Made by a program: the position numbers and the translations under genes
Assembly (NCBI GenBank): GCA_963774895.1
Contig: CAVZGN010000004.1
Location: forward strand, 124,001-188,000
Direction of reading: 5' to 3'
DNA length: 64,000 bases
Source of the DNA: REEB76 sp963774895
GTDB taxonomy: Bacteria; Pseudomonadota; Gammaproteobacteria; Natronospirales; REEB76
Shown here: positions 1 through 10,829 of the stretch, piece after piece
How the letters are laid out: each line of letters begins with the position of its first letter
How positions within the stretch are numbered: the stretch's first letter is position 1
Notes under the pieces: model-generated
Databases searched by the model: none
What the model saw: only the letters and a program-made list of their open reading frames with translations
Told to the model about the DNA's origin: nothing

Positions 1-2
1 AC

Positions 3-1436
3 GTACTGCCGCTGTACCGCCGCGGCCGTAAGATCTTCGTGGGCGTTTCCGACCCAGCCAACCTGCCGGCACTCGACGAGATCAAGTTCAAGACCGGACT
101 CACGGTTGACGCGGTGGTGGTGGAAGAAGACAAGCTGGTACGCGCCATCGAGAAAGCCGTGCGTGCTATCGATACCGGCGTCGGCGATCTGGATGAGGCG
201 GTGGAGAACCTGCAGACCGAGGGCGAGAATGAATACGCCCCGGCTCAGGACGAAGATAATGCTGACATCGACGACGCCCCCGTGGTGCGCTTCATCAACA
301 AGATCATGCTCGATGCCATTAACCGCAATGCCTCAGATATCCATTTCGAGCCTTACGAGAAGTTCTATCGCATCCGCCTGCGCCAGGACGGCATGTTACA
401 GGAAGTCGCGCAACCACCCATAGCGCTGGCCATGAAATTAGCGGCGCGCCTCAAGGTATTGTCGCGCCTGGACATCTCCGAACGCCGCATTCCCCAGGAC
501 GGTCGTATTAAGCTCAAGCTTTCCAAATCCCGCTCCATCGATTTCCGCGTCAACACCTGCCCGACCCTATGGGGCGAGAAGATCGTGCTGCGTATCCTGG
601 ATCCCGCCAGCGCCAAACTCGGCATCGATGCGCTCGGCTATGAGGATTTCCAGAAGCAGTTCTATCTGCAGGCGCTAGCGCGCCCCTACGGCATGATCCT
701 GGTGACCGGTCCCACCGGCAGCGGCAAGACCGTCTCCCTATATACCGGCGTCAATATTCTGAATACCAAGGACCGGAATATCTGTACCGCCGAAGACCCA
801 GTGGAAATCCAGTTACCGGGCGTCAACCAGGTGAATGTGCATCCCAAGGTGGGACTGACTTTCGCGACGGCTTTGCGCGCCTTCTTGCGCCAGGACCCGG
901 ACGTGATCCTGGTAGGTGAAATCCGCGACCTGGAGACCGCGGAGATCGCGGTCAAGGCCGCCCAGACCGGCCACCTAGTGCTATCCACCCTGCATACCAA
1001 CGATGCGCCCAAGACCCTCTCGCGACTGGCGGACATCGGCGTGCCGCCTTATTCCATCGCCACCGCCGTCAACCTGATTATCGCCCAGCGTCTGGCCCGA
1101 AAACTTTGCCCCAGCTGCAAGCGCGCCGCTAAAATTCCCAAGGAGGCGCTGCTCAAGGAAGGTTTCAGCGAACAGGAGCTCAAGGAGGGCGTGGAGATTT
1201 TCGAGCCGGTGGGCTGCGACCAATGTGTGGAAGGCTACAAAGGACGCACCGGCATTTACCAGGTATTGCCGGTGACCGAAGCCATCAGTCGGCTCATCAT
1301 GCAGGGTGGCGGCGCTATCCAGATTGCAGACCAGGCGTTGAAAGAAGGTGTTTGGGATCTGCGCAAATCTGGTCTCAACAAGGTCAAGAACGGCATCACC
1401 AGTCTGGTGGAGCTCGACCGGGTAACCACTGAATAG
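3..1436 (+). CDS. pilB: Type IV pilus assembly ATPase PilB (5' end outside window)
   Basis: Cytoplasmic hexameric ATPase that powers pilus extension. The frame is open from the first bases of the window (VLPLYRRGRK... before the first in-frame GTG at 39), so the N-terminal domain is cut off. Visible features are a Walker A motif GPTGSGKT (about 709-732), an Asp box, a Walker B region with VGEIRD (about 913-930), a His-rich segment (GHLVLSTLHTND), and a C-terminal zinc site with paired cysteines CPSC and CDQC. It ends 24 bp before pilC on the same strand. The pilB-pilC-pilD order is the standard gammaproteobacterial arrangement. PilB rather than the retraction ATPase PilT, because of the tetracysteine zinc motif and the adjacent pilC. 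Confidence 0.96.
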   Translation, partial: VLPLYRRGRKIFVGVSDPANLPALDEIKFKTGLTVDAVVVEEDKLVRAIEKAVRAIDTGVGDLDEAVENLQTEGENEYAPAQDEDNADIDDAPVVRFINKIMLDAINRNASDIHFEPYEKFYRIRLRQDGMLQEVAQPPIALAMKLAARLKVLSRLDISERRIPQDGRIKLKLSKSRSIDFRVNTCPTLWGEKIVLRILDPASAKLGIDALGYEDFQKQFYLQALARPYGMILVTGPTGSGKTVSLYTGVNILNTKDRNICTAEDPVEIQLPGVNQVNVHPKVGLTFATALRAFLRQDPDVILVGEIRDLETAEIAVKAAQTGHLVLSTLHTNDAPKTLSRLADIGVPPYSIATAVNLIIAQRLARKLCPSCKRAAKIPKEALLKEGFSEQELKEGVEIFEPVGCDQCVEGYKGRTGIYQVLPVTEAISRLIMQGGGAIQIADQALKEGVWDLRKSGLNKVKNGITSLVELDRVTTE

Positions 1437-1460
1437 TCAATCGAAAGGACCGAGGTAGTC

Positions 1461-2681
1461 ATGGCAATCGCAGCAGTCAAGCAGTCCAACTTCTTCTGGG
1501 AAGGTACCGACAAGAAGGGCGCCCGCATCAAGGGCAAGAGCATGGCTTCCAGCGAAAATGCGGTCAAAGCGGACTTGCGCCGTCAGGGCATTGTTCCAGT
1601 CCGCATTCGCAAGGAAAACTTCCTGTCCGCGATAGGCAAAGGCAAACGCATCAAATCGGGTGACATTGCATTTTTCAGCCGTCAGCTGTCCACCATGATG
1701 ACCGCCGGCGTGCCGCTGGTACAGGCCATCGACATCATCGGCCGGGGCCATGCCAACCCGCGCATGCGCGACATGGTGCTCGGCATCAAGGCCGATGTGG
1801 AATCCGGCAATACCCTGGCCGATTCCCTGGCCAAGCAGCCGCTGTATTTCGATGCCCTGTTCGTAAATCTGATCCGTGCCGGCGAACAATCCGGTTCCCT
1901 GGAAACCCTGCTGGACCGCATCGCCACCTACAAGGAAAAGACCGAGGCCATCAAGAAGAAGATCAAGAAGGCCATGTTCTACCCGACGGCGGTGTTGGTG
2001 GTGGCCTTCATCGTCACCGGTATATTGCTGGTGTTCGTGATACCCCAGTTCCAATCTCTGTTCAGCAGTGCCGGCGCCGCTCTGCCGGCCTTCACCCAGT
2101 GGGTGGTCAATTTGTCGATCTCGGTGCGCAAGATCGGCTGGCTGTATCTCATCATCATCATCGGCATCATCGTCGGTATCGTCCAGGCTCGAAAGCGATC
2201 GGAACGATTTCACGAAATGATGGACCGGTTTTTGCTGAAAATGCCGGTCATCGGCATGGTGCTCACCAAGGCCGCCATCGCACGCTTCGCCCGCACCCTG
2301 TCCACCATGTTCGCCGCCGGCGTGAACCTGGTGGAAGCCCTGACCTCGGTGGCCGGCGCCACCGGTAACATCATCTATGAAAAGGCCACCCTGAAAATGC
2401 GCGACCAGGTGTCCACCGGCCAGCAGCTGAATCTGGCCATGTCCCAGAGCGGCATCTTCCCGCACGTGGTGGTGCAGATGATCGCCATCGGCGAGGAAGC
2501 CGGCTCCATCGACACCATGGCATCCAAGGTGGCGGATTTCTACGAGGCAGAAGTGGATAACGCCGTGGACAGCATGTCGAGTCTCATGGAACCGTTTATC
2601 ATGGTAATCCTGGGCGTGCTGGTGGGCGGACTGGTGGTGGCCATGTACCTGCCCATCTTCAATCTCGGCAACGCTTTCTGA
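1461..2681 (+). CDS. pilC: Type IV pilus inner-membrane platform protein PilC
   Basis: Inner-membrane platform protein of the type IV pilus machine, linking the PilB motor to pilin assembly. 406 aa, the usual family length. Two repeated GspF-type domains are visible: the first begins near residue 70 (FFSRQLSTMMTAGVPLVQAI) and the second near residue 270 (FARTLSTMFAAGVNLVEAL). Hydrophobic segments lie near residues 170-200, 215-240 and 375-400. A purine-rich ribosome site (GAAAGGACCGAGG) sits just upstream of the ATG. It follows pilB by 24 bp and is very likely co-transcribed with it. Confidence 0.97.
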   Translation: MAIAAVKQSNFFWEGTDKKGARIKGKSMASSENAVKADLRRQGIVPVRIRKENFLSAIGKGKRIKSGDIAFFSRQLSTMMTAGVPLVQAIDIIGRGHANPRMRDMVLGIKADVESGNTLADSLAKQPLYFDALFVNLIRAGEQSGSLETLLDRIATYKEKTEAIKKKIKKAMFYPTAVLVVAFIVTGILLVFVIPQFQSLFSSAGAALPAFTQWVVNLSISVRKIGWLYLIIIIGIIVGIVQARKRSERFHEMMDRFLLKMPVIGMVLTKAAIARFARTLSTMFAAGVNLVEALTSVAGATGNIIYEKATLKMRDQVSTGQQLNLAMSQSGIFPHVVVQMIAIGEEAGSIDTMASKVADFYEAEVDNAVDSMSSLMEPFIMVILGVLVGGLVVAMYLPIFNLGNAF

Positions 2682-2856
2682 TCGTCAGATAAACACTCGA
2701 GACCACGATAGCGCTTGGCTGACTGCCCACAAGGCCGACTCTGCATGCATCCAGAATGGATAAGAGTTTCTCTACTGTGGGTTTTAACCTGCTCATCACC
2801 CGAGCCGAGAGTCCGGAGATGAGTGGCTGGCATGATTTCCGGGGCCAGCGCCTACC

Positions 2857-3726
2857 ATGCTGTTAGTCGCATTCCTGGAATCCAATCTCACGGCCTGGGT
2901 GGCGACTGTGACCTGCCTGGGCCTGATCGTGGGCAGTTTTCTGAATGTGGTCATCCACCGGCTGCCCATCATGCTGGAGCGGGAATGGCAGAGCCATTGT
3001 GCTGAGTTGCACGGCGGCCAGACACCGGCATCCGAGCCCTATAATCTGGTATTTCCCCGCTCCTGCTGCCCGCACTGCGGTCATGCCATCGGTGCCTTGG
3101 AGAATATTCCGCTATTGAGTTACCTGCTGTTGCGCGGCCGCTGCCGTGGCTGCCAGGCCCGTATCTCGATACGCTACCCACTGATCGAATTCATCGCCGC
3201 TATCCTGTCCGGCTGGGTAGCTTGGCATTTTGGTTTCGGCTGGCCGGCCCTGGGGGCCCTGTTGCTGACCTGGGCGCTGCTGGCACTGGCGGCCATCGAT
3301 CTGGATAAACAGCTGCTGCCGGATAAAATCACCCTGCCGTTTCTGTGGCTGGGCCTGCTGTTCAATCTCGGGCATGTATTCACGGACGTCCGCTCGGCCC
3401 TCATCGGCGCGCTAGCCGGTTATCTGAGCCTGTGGTGCGTCTACCATGGTTTCCGGTTGCTGACCCGCAAGGAAGGCATGGGTTATGGTGATTTCAAGCT
3501 GTTTGCCCTGCTAGGTGCCTGGCTGGGCTGGCAAAGCCTGCCACTGATTATCCTATTGGCATCGGCTACCGGCGCGCTGATCGGGCTCGGACTCATCCTC
3601 AGCCGCCGTATCCAACGTGGCATCCCCATCCCGTTCGGTCCCTATCTGGCGGTAGCCGGCTGGATCGCGCTGTTGTGGGGTCCACGGCTCACCCATGCCT
3701 ATTTCAGCCTGATGGGCGGCGCCTGA
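2857..3726 (+). CDS. pilD: Prepilin leader peptidase / N-methyltransferase PilD
   Basis: Polytopic inner-membrane aspartic protease that cleaves the type III leader of prepilins and N-methylates the new N-terminus. 289 aa. The N-terminal A24 domain has the usual zinc-binding pairs CPHC and CRGC in the cytoplasmic loop, and the hydrophobic core follows. The catalytic aspartates lie in AAIDLDKQLLPD and GYGDFK. A 175-bp gap separates it from pilC; no clear terminator is visible there, and a short overlapping frame in that gap is not convincing. coaE begins 6 bp downstream, so pilD and coaE are probably one transcript. Confidence 0.96.
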   Translation: MLLVAFLESNLTAWVATVTCLGLIVGSFLNVVIHRLPIMLEREWQSHCAELHGGQTPASEPYNLVFPRSCCPHCGHAIGALENIPLLSYLLLRGRCRGCQARISIRYPLIEFIAAILSGWVAWHFGFGWPALGALLLTWALLALAAIDLDKQLLPDKITLPFLWLGLLFNLGHVFTDVRSALIGALAGYLSLWCVYHGFRLLTRKEGMGYGDFKLFALLGAWLGWQSLPLIILLASATGALIGLGLILSRRIQRGIPIPFGPYLAVAGWIALLWGPRLTHAYFSLMGGA

Positions 3727-3731
3727 ACCCC

Positions 3732-4364
3732 ATGCTCAAGGTGGGCCTAACGGGCGGCATCGCCTGCGGCAAATCCACAGTGGCGGCGGAATTCGCGCGC
3801 CTGGGCGTACCGGTCGTGGATTCGGATGTGCTGGCCCGCGAGCTCACCTCGCCGGACAGCCAGGGTTTGAAACAACTGGTAGCGGCACTTGGAGAGCAGA
3901 TCCTGGATCCCTGGGGTCGGTTGGACCGGAAGGGGCTGCGCCGCCGGCTGTTCATGGATTCGGCTTTAAGAAAGCAGGTCGAAAGCATCCTGCATCCCTT
4001 GGTGATCGACAAACTCAGAGATGCTCTGGATGCCATCAAGGCGCCCTATGCCGTTGCCGTGATTCCGCTGCTGGCGGAAAATCCACAGGCACAGGCATTA
4101 GTTGACCGGGTGTTGGTGGTGGATTGTCCTGAAGCCACGCAGCTTGCCCAGCTTATGTCACGTGATACAGAGAGCTATGAATTTGCAAAGGCTATGCTGG
4201 GCGTGCAAGCGGGCCGGCAGCAGCGCCTGGCGGCCGGAGATGATATTCTGAACAATGACAGCGGGCTCGCGGAACTGATCGGCGCCGTACATAAGCTGCA
4301 TGAGCATTATCTGGATATCGCCAGGCATCCGACTCGGCCCCAACCGGGTATACGGCTGCCCTGA
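3732..4364 (+). CDS. coaE: Dephospho-CoA kinase
   Basis: Catalyses the last step of coenzyme A synthesis, ATP-dependent phosphorylation of dephospho-CoA. 210 aa from the ATG at 3732, close to the usual ~206. P-loop GLTGGIACGKST at residues 6-17, DSDVLAR acceptor-site motif, and a lid/CoA region ending in a DD(I/V)xxN motif (DDILNND). A longer frame from 3675 overlaps pilD and lacks family support, so the 3732 ATG is preferred. The position between pilD and zapD is conserved in many gammaproteobacteria. Confidence 0.96.
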   Translation: MLKVGLTGGIACGKSTVAAEFARLGVPVVDSDVLARELTSPDSQGLKQLVAALGEQILDPWGRLDRKGLRRRLFMDSALRKQVESILHPLVIDKLRDALDAIKAPYAVAVIPLLAENPQAQALVDRVLVVDCPEATQLAQLMSRDTESYEFAKAMLGVQAGRQQRLAAGDDILNNDSGLAELIGAVHKLHEHYLDIARHPTRPQPGIRLP

Positions 4365-4381
4365 CAGAGCGCATCGTTTCC

Positions 4382-5188
4382 ATGCTGAACTTCGAACCGA
4401 ACACCGTTGAGGAACTACTGCCGGCCGAATGGCTGGTCTACGAACAACCGCTGACCGAGCGGGTGCGCACGTTTCTGCGCCTGGAATTCCTGTTCGAGCA
4501 ATGCAACCACCATCAGGGTCTGACTTCGCCGTGGAACAGCCGCTCGGCCATCAACGCGTTGCTGGAGATTGGTTCCCTACTCACCCGCGGCGACGTGCGC
4601 ACCGAAGTGCTCAAGGAACTGGAGCGTTGCCTGTTGTTCCTGAACCGGCTCAAGGACAGTCCCGAGGTGGATAGCGCGCGCCTGCAATCGGTACTGGCGG
4701 AACTGGAAACCCTGCGCCGTGCCATGAACGGCGATGGCCGGCAACTGGGCCTGGGGCTCAAAGAAAATGAATTCCTCAATACCATCAAGAATCGCCTGGC
4801 AATCCCGGGCGGTACCTGCCAGTTCGATCTGCCGGTGTATCACGCCTGGTTGACCCAGCCACATGCCAAGCGCATGCGCGATTTGCAACATTGGCTTGAG
4901 GAGATCCGGCCCTTGCGCGACACCATCACGCTGCTCATGGCCCTGACCCGGGAAAGCGCCCTGCCGACCCGTGAAGTGGCCGAACAGGGCATGTTCCTGC
5001 GCATCTTCGACAGTCCGGTGTGCCCGCTGGTGCGCGTCATGGTTCCCGCCAGCAGCGGCGTTTATCCCGAAATCAGCGCCGGTCGCCAACGCATCACCAT
5101 CCATTTTTTGGAGCCGAATCCAGCTGACAACCGCTCACAACAGGCCAAACGCGACATCAGTTTCAAGCTGGTCTGCTGCCAACTATGA
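4382..5188 (+). CDS. zapD: Cell division protein ZapD
   Basis: Cytoplasmic protein that bundles FtsZ filaments and supports Z-ring assembly. 268 aa, slightly longer than the E. coli protein. Recognised by the YacF/ZapD family sequence, including the N-terminal helical part (ERVRTFLRLEFLFEQ), a conserved centre with FDLPVYHAWL, and a C-terminal beta segment ending in DISFKLVCC. It starts 17 bp after coaE and is followed 17 bp later by yacG, giving the coaE-zapD-yacG order known from E. coli. Confidence 0.95.
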   Translation: MLNFEPNTVEELLPAEWLVYEQPLTERVRTFLRLEFLFEQCNHHQGLTSPWNSRSAINALLEIGSLLTRGDVRTEVLKELERCLLFLNRLKDSPEVDSARLQSVLAELETLRRAMNGDGRQLGLGLKENEFLNTIKNRLAIPGGTCQFDLPVYHAWLTQPHAKRMRDLQHWLEEIRPLRDTITLLMALTRESALPTREVAEQGMFLRIFDSPVCPLVRVMVPASSGVYPEISAGRQRITIHFLEPNPADNRSQQAKRDISFKLVCCQL

Positions 5189-5205
5189 ATCGTTAGCAAT
5201 GATCA

Positions 5206-5403
5206 ATGACTGAAGATCTGAAGAATCCGACCACGGTTACCTGTCCGCACTGTGGAACCACGGTCGTGTGGGTATCGGCAGCGAAATACAAGCCCTTTTG
5301 TAGTGAGCGTTGCCGGCTGATCGATCTGGGTGAGTGGCTGCTGGAAAAACACGCCATCCCCGATAGCCCGTCTCCTGATAATCAGGACGACGCTGAACCC
5401 TGA
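5206..5403 (+). CDS. yacG: DNA gyrase inhibitor YacG (zinc protein)
   Basis: Small zinc-binding protein that in E. coli binds GyrB and inhibits DNA gyrase. 65 aa. Four zinc ligands are visible in CPHC (residues 10-13) and CSERC (near residues 28-32), followed by the conserved RLIDLGEWL. The acidic tail is typical. It follows zapD by 17 bp. Its last 22 bp overlap the 3' end of the convergent Nudix-ThiE gene. Confidence 0.93.
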   Translation: MTEDLKNPTTVTCPHCGTTVVWVSAAKYKPFCSERCRLIDLGEWLLEKHAIPDSPSPDNQDDAEP

Positions 5404-6341
5404 GCTTTCCATAATCCGCGCATGGCGGCGATACCGTGGCCGCCAAGATCACGAACCTGTTGCAGATTGTCTGGCAATAGACCGCCGATAGCGTATACCG
5501 GCAACGTGCTGCATGACAGCAACTGCCTGAAATGCTCCCAACCCAAGGGCGCGGTTTGCAGATGGCTGGGCGTGGCTAGCACCGGACCCAGAATGACGTA
5601 ATCCAGGCCACTGGCCGAGGCTTTGCGCAGGCCGGCTTCTTCGTGACAGGATGCGCCCACCAGAAAATCTTCTGCTAAAGGCCGGCCGCGAATCCGCGAG
5701 AGCCGCGCGTTACTGAGATGCACGCCGTCGGCGCCCGCCTCGCGCGCTACTTCGGGTTCGGCATTGAGGACGATGCGCGCTTTCCGCCGGTGGCAAATAG
5801 CGATGGCCGCACGCGCCAGGGAAGTATAATCCGAGGCACTGAGTTCCGGCGCGCGTAGCTGCACCAGATCCACACCGCGTTCCAGACATTGTTCCAGGGT
5901 TTGCAGGAACCGCACCTGATCAGCCGCAGCTGAGGGTGTCACCAGCATCAAGGGGGGAAACCGGATAGCGGTGATGATGGGTGCATCCGCGGGCAGTAGA
6001 TCCCAGCCGGAAAGTTCCATGGGCCTAACCCAGGCGAGCGACTGCCGCTCGGCGGCCTGCGGTTCACCGCTATAATGGGTAACACGCCAGACGTCCAAAT
6101 CGACGTGCATTTCTGCATACGCATGCGTGAGCCGGATCAATGGGCGCGCATGATGGACCGTGATACCGAGTTCTTCACGCAACTCGCGCCTGAGACCTGA
6201 CATCGGCGTCTCACCTGCTGCGAGTTTTCCGCCGGGAAATTCCCAGTATCCCGCCATGGGTTTACCGACGGGGCGCTGGCTGATGAGCACGCGGTCGTGC
6301 GCATCCGCCAGAACCGCAGCGACTACCTCGATGATTTGCAC
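5382..6341 (-). CDS. Nudix hydrolase fused to a ThiE-like TIM barrel
   Basis: 319-aa two-domain protein. Residues ~1-130 form a MutT-type Nudix domain, with a Nudix box that starts at GGKLAAGE and ends at RELREELGI; MutT hydrolyses 8-oxo-dGTP to keep it out of DNA. Residues ~130-319 resemble thiamine-phosphate synthase (GVHLSN, GASCH, ILGPV, YAIGG). This fusion is known in gammaproteobacteria and sits here in the mutT position next to yacG. The sanitising role of the Nudix half is a family-based expectation; whether the ThiE half is catalytic cannot be decided by eye. secA lies 41 bp upstream on the same strand. Confidence 0.92.
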   Translation of the reverse strand: MQIIEVVAAVLADAHDRVLISQRPVGKPMAGYWEFPGGKLAAGETPMSGLRRELREELGITVHHARPLIRLTHAYAEMHVDLDVWRVTHYSGEPQAAERQSLAWVRPMELSGWDLLPADAPIITAIRFPPLMLVTPSAAADQVRFLQTLEQCLERGVDLVQLRAPELSASDYTSLARAAIAICHRRKARIVLNAEPEVAREAGADGVHLSNARLSRIRGRPLAEDFLVGASCHEEAGLRKASASGLDYVILGPVLATPSHLQTAPLGWEHFRQLLSCSTLPVYAIGGLLPDNLQQVRDLGGHGIAAMRGLWKAQGSASS

Positions 6342-6382
6342 GTCAAGCGGCTGAGTGCTGCACGGATTTCAGAATCCCGGAT

Positions 6383-9112
<2,730 letters not shown>

Positions 9113-9354
9113 TTCAGCATCTCGTTTTGTGCTACTACCGGTTATCCGGACAACAGCCAGCATTCAAGCCCATGCAATATAGGCATGGCGGAAGATTTCA
9201 ATACGGTTCCGGTGGAATCTGAAGCCGCGGAAGAGATGTGGGCAAGCTGGATGCCAAGAAACCCCATGTCCTTCGTCTACTGCGGTGGCAATCAGAAGTC
9301 TGTGTTCCGGGATTCCCTGGATGAGAGGATCAATGCGTGAATGTAAGCGCCCTA
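9113..9354. other. Intergenic leader between M23 peptidase and secA
   Basis: A 242-bp stretch upstream of secA where enteric bacteria carry secM. The only minus-strand frame of note encodes about 41 residues starting MGFLGIQLAH. It has no clear signal peptide and no SecM-type arrest motif (FxxxxWIxxxxGIRAGP). No convincing gene, hairpin or promoter was identified. Confidence 0.5.
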
Positions 9355-10308
9355 TCAGTCCAGACTCCGGGGCATGGCGGCCAGTCGCACCCGCCCCAGA
9401 GCATTCACGAACCGTGCTGGATCAACCGGCTTACCATTGTATAAGACTTCAAAGTGCACGTGGGGGCCGGTCGAGCGTCCGGTAGAACCCAGCAGGGCGA
9501 TTTCCTGGCCTTTCTTCACCACCTCGCCCACATGTACTAATACTTTTTCACTGTGACCATATACCGTCGCGTACCCATTGCCATGGTCGATCTCCACCAT
9601 GTTGCCATATCCGGAACGCGGCCCGGCCCAGGTGACCACGCCAGCCGCCACCGCCTTCACCGGCTCGCCTTCGGGACCGGCGAAATCGATACCCGGATGG
9701 AATGAGAGTTCGCCGGTGAACGGATCAATGCGCATACCAAAGGGTGAACTCTCATAGCCTTCGGTGACGGGTGGGCCGGAGGGTGTGGCTTGCAGCTGCA
9801 CATTCCGGTTCATGAGCAGGCTTTCGAGCACCGTGAGCTGCTGCTCACGGTTGTTGATCTGCAGGGATAATTGGTCAAGATTGCTCATGAAATCGGGGAG
9901 CGCGACATGCTGCACCGGCCCGCTGACCTCCGGACCGCCTTCCGCGGGCGGCGCACTGAAATTGAATTCGCCGTGCTTCAGACCCGCCATACGGGTCAGC
10001 TGCTGACCCAGGGCGTCCAGGCGCATGATATGTGCTTGCAGTTCACCCACTTTTGCTGACAAAGCATCAATATTCGCCTGAGCAACCTGCTTGGAGCGAT
10101 CGATTTCCTGCGCCTGCCGGGTGAATTGGGTATTCCATGCCTGGACACTCACCGGAGTACGGATCAACCAGCTGGCTGCGCCAAAACCTGCCAGGAACAA
10201 TGAGCTGCCCATGAGGATCCCGCCGAGCGCAATCGCGGCCAGAACCAAGGGCCTGCCCAGATCCAGCTGGCGCACTACACCCTGTTTTAAGAATAATATA
10301 CGACTCAT
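9355..10308 (-). CDS. M23-family (LytM-type) metallopeptidase, membrane anchored
   Basis: 317-aa envelope protein with an N-terminal membrane segment (about residues 19-45), a coiled-coil-like region (residues ~65-170, with LDALGQQLTRMAGL), and a C-terminal LytM/M23 zinc endopeptidase domain. Zinc ligands are visible in HPGIDFAG and HVHFE, so it should be catalytically active on peptidoglycan cross-links rather than a degenerate activator. The ATG at 10308 has a GGGAG ribosome site 8 nt upstream. A homologous gene commonly sits between secA and lpxC in pseudomonads and xanthomonads. It is divergent from dciA with only 33 bp between the two starts. Confidence 0.92.
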   Translation of the reverse strand: MSRILFLKQGVVRQLDLGRPLVLAAIALGGILMGSSLFLAGFGAASWLIRTPVSVQAWNTQFTRQAQEIDRSKQVAQANIDALSAKVGELQAHIMRLDALGQQLTRMAGLKHGEFNFSAPPAEGGPEVSGPVQHVALPDFMSNLDQLSLQINNREQQLTVLESLLMNRNVQLQATPSGPPVTEGYESSPFGMRIDPFTGELSFHPGIDFAGPEGEPVKAVAAGVVTWAGPRSGYGNMVEIDHGNGYATVYGHSEKVLVHVGEVVKKGQEIALLGSTGRSTGPHVHFEVLYNGKPVDPARFVNALGRVRLAAMPRSLD

Positions 10309-10341
10309 AGGCAGCACTCCCCGTTATCACTGAACAGACCA

Positions 10342-10791
10342 ATGACGGCACCCGATATTCCTACCCTCAGCTCGCTGCTCACCGGCAATGATTCCCAAAT
10401 CAAACGCTTGACGCTCGAGGCCCAGCAGCTTATTCGTCTGCGTGACGCGGTACGCCGTCAATTGCCACCAGCGCTTTCCCACCATTGTATCGGCGCCCAA
10501 CTCGAAGCTGATGTTCTAGTTGTCTATATGGACAGCGCGGCTACTGCAACCCCAGTCCGTTACCAACAACGCGAGTTGCTTCGCAAACTCGCTGTCGATG
10601 ATTTTAATTGTCAGTCACTTAAAGTACAGGTCTTGCCGGATCCGCCGTTGGCGCCTGCGCCCAAAGCCCCACCACGTACATTATCGAATACAGTTCGTCA
10701 TATTCTCGAAACCACTGCGGCACAACTCACGGATGGTTCGCTCAAAAATTCACTCCAGCGTCTAGCCCGCAACCGTAATTCACGGCGTTGA
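10342..10791 (+). CDS. dciA: DciA-family replicative helicase loader (DUF721)
   Basis: 149-aa protein with an N-terminal DUF721 fold (hydrophobic AQQLIRLRDAVRRQLP, then a KH-like region with VLVVYMDSAATATPVRY and a following LLRKL) and a variable basic tail (RLARNRNSRR). DciA interacts with the DnaB helicase and replaces DnaC in most bacteria; its presence here argues against an enteric host. The gene is divergent from the M23 peptidase and convergent with lpxC, a gene order also seen in Pseudomonas. Confidence 0.85.
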   Translation: MTAPDIPTLSSLLTGNDSQIKRLTLEAQQLIRLRDAVRRQLPPALSHHCIGAQLEADVLVVYMDSAATATPVRYQQRELLRKLAVDDFNCQSLKVQVLPDPPLAPAPKAPPRTLSNTVRHILETTAAQLTDGSLKNSLQRLARNRNSRR

Positions 10792-10813
10792 TATCACAAT
10801 CTAGAATTTGAAT

Positions 10814-10829
10814 TTTAGTGAAAACTAAA
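10814..10829. terminator. Possible bidirectional hairpin between dciA and lpxC
   Basis: TTTAGT-GAAA-ACTAAA hairpin in the 33-bp convergent space; it overlaps the lpxC stop codon (10825-10827). It is AT-rich and weak, with a stable GAAA-type loop but no long T tract, so the assignment as a terminator is tentative. Confidence 0.3.
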
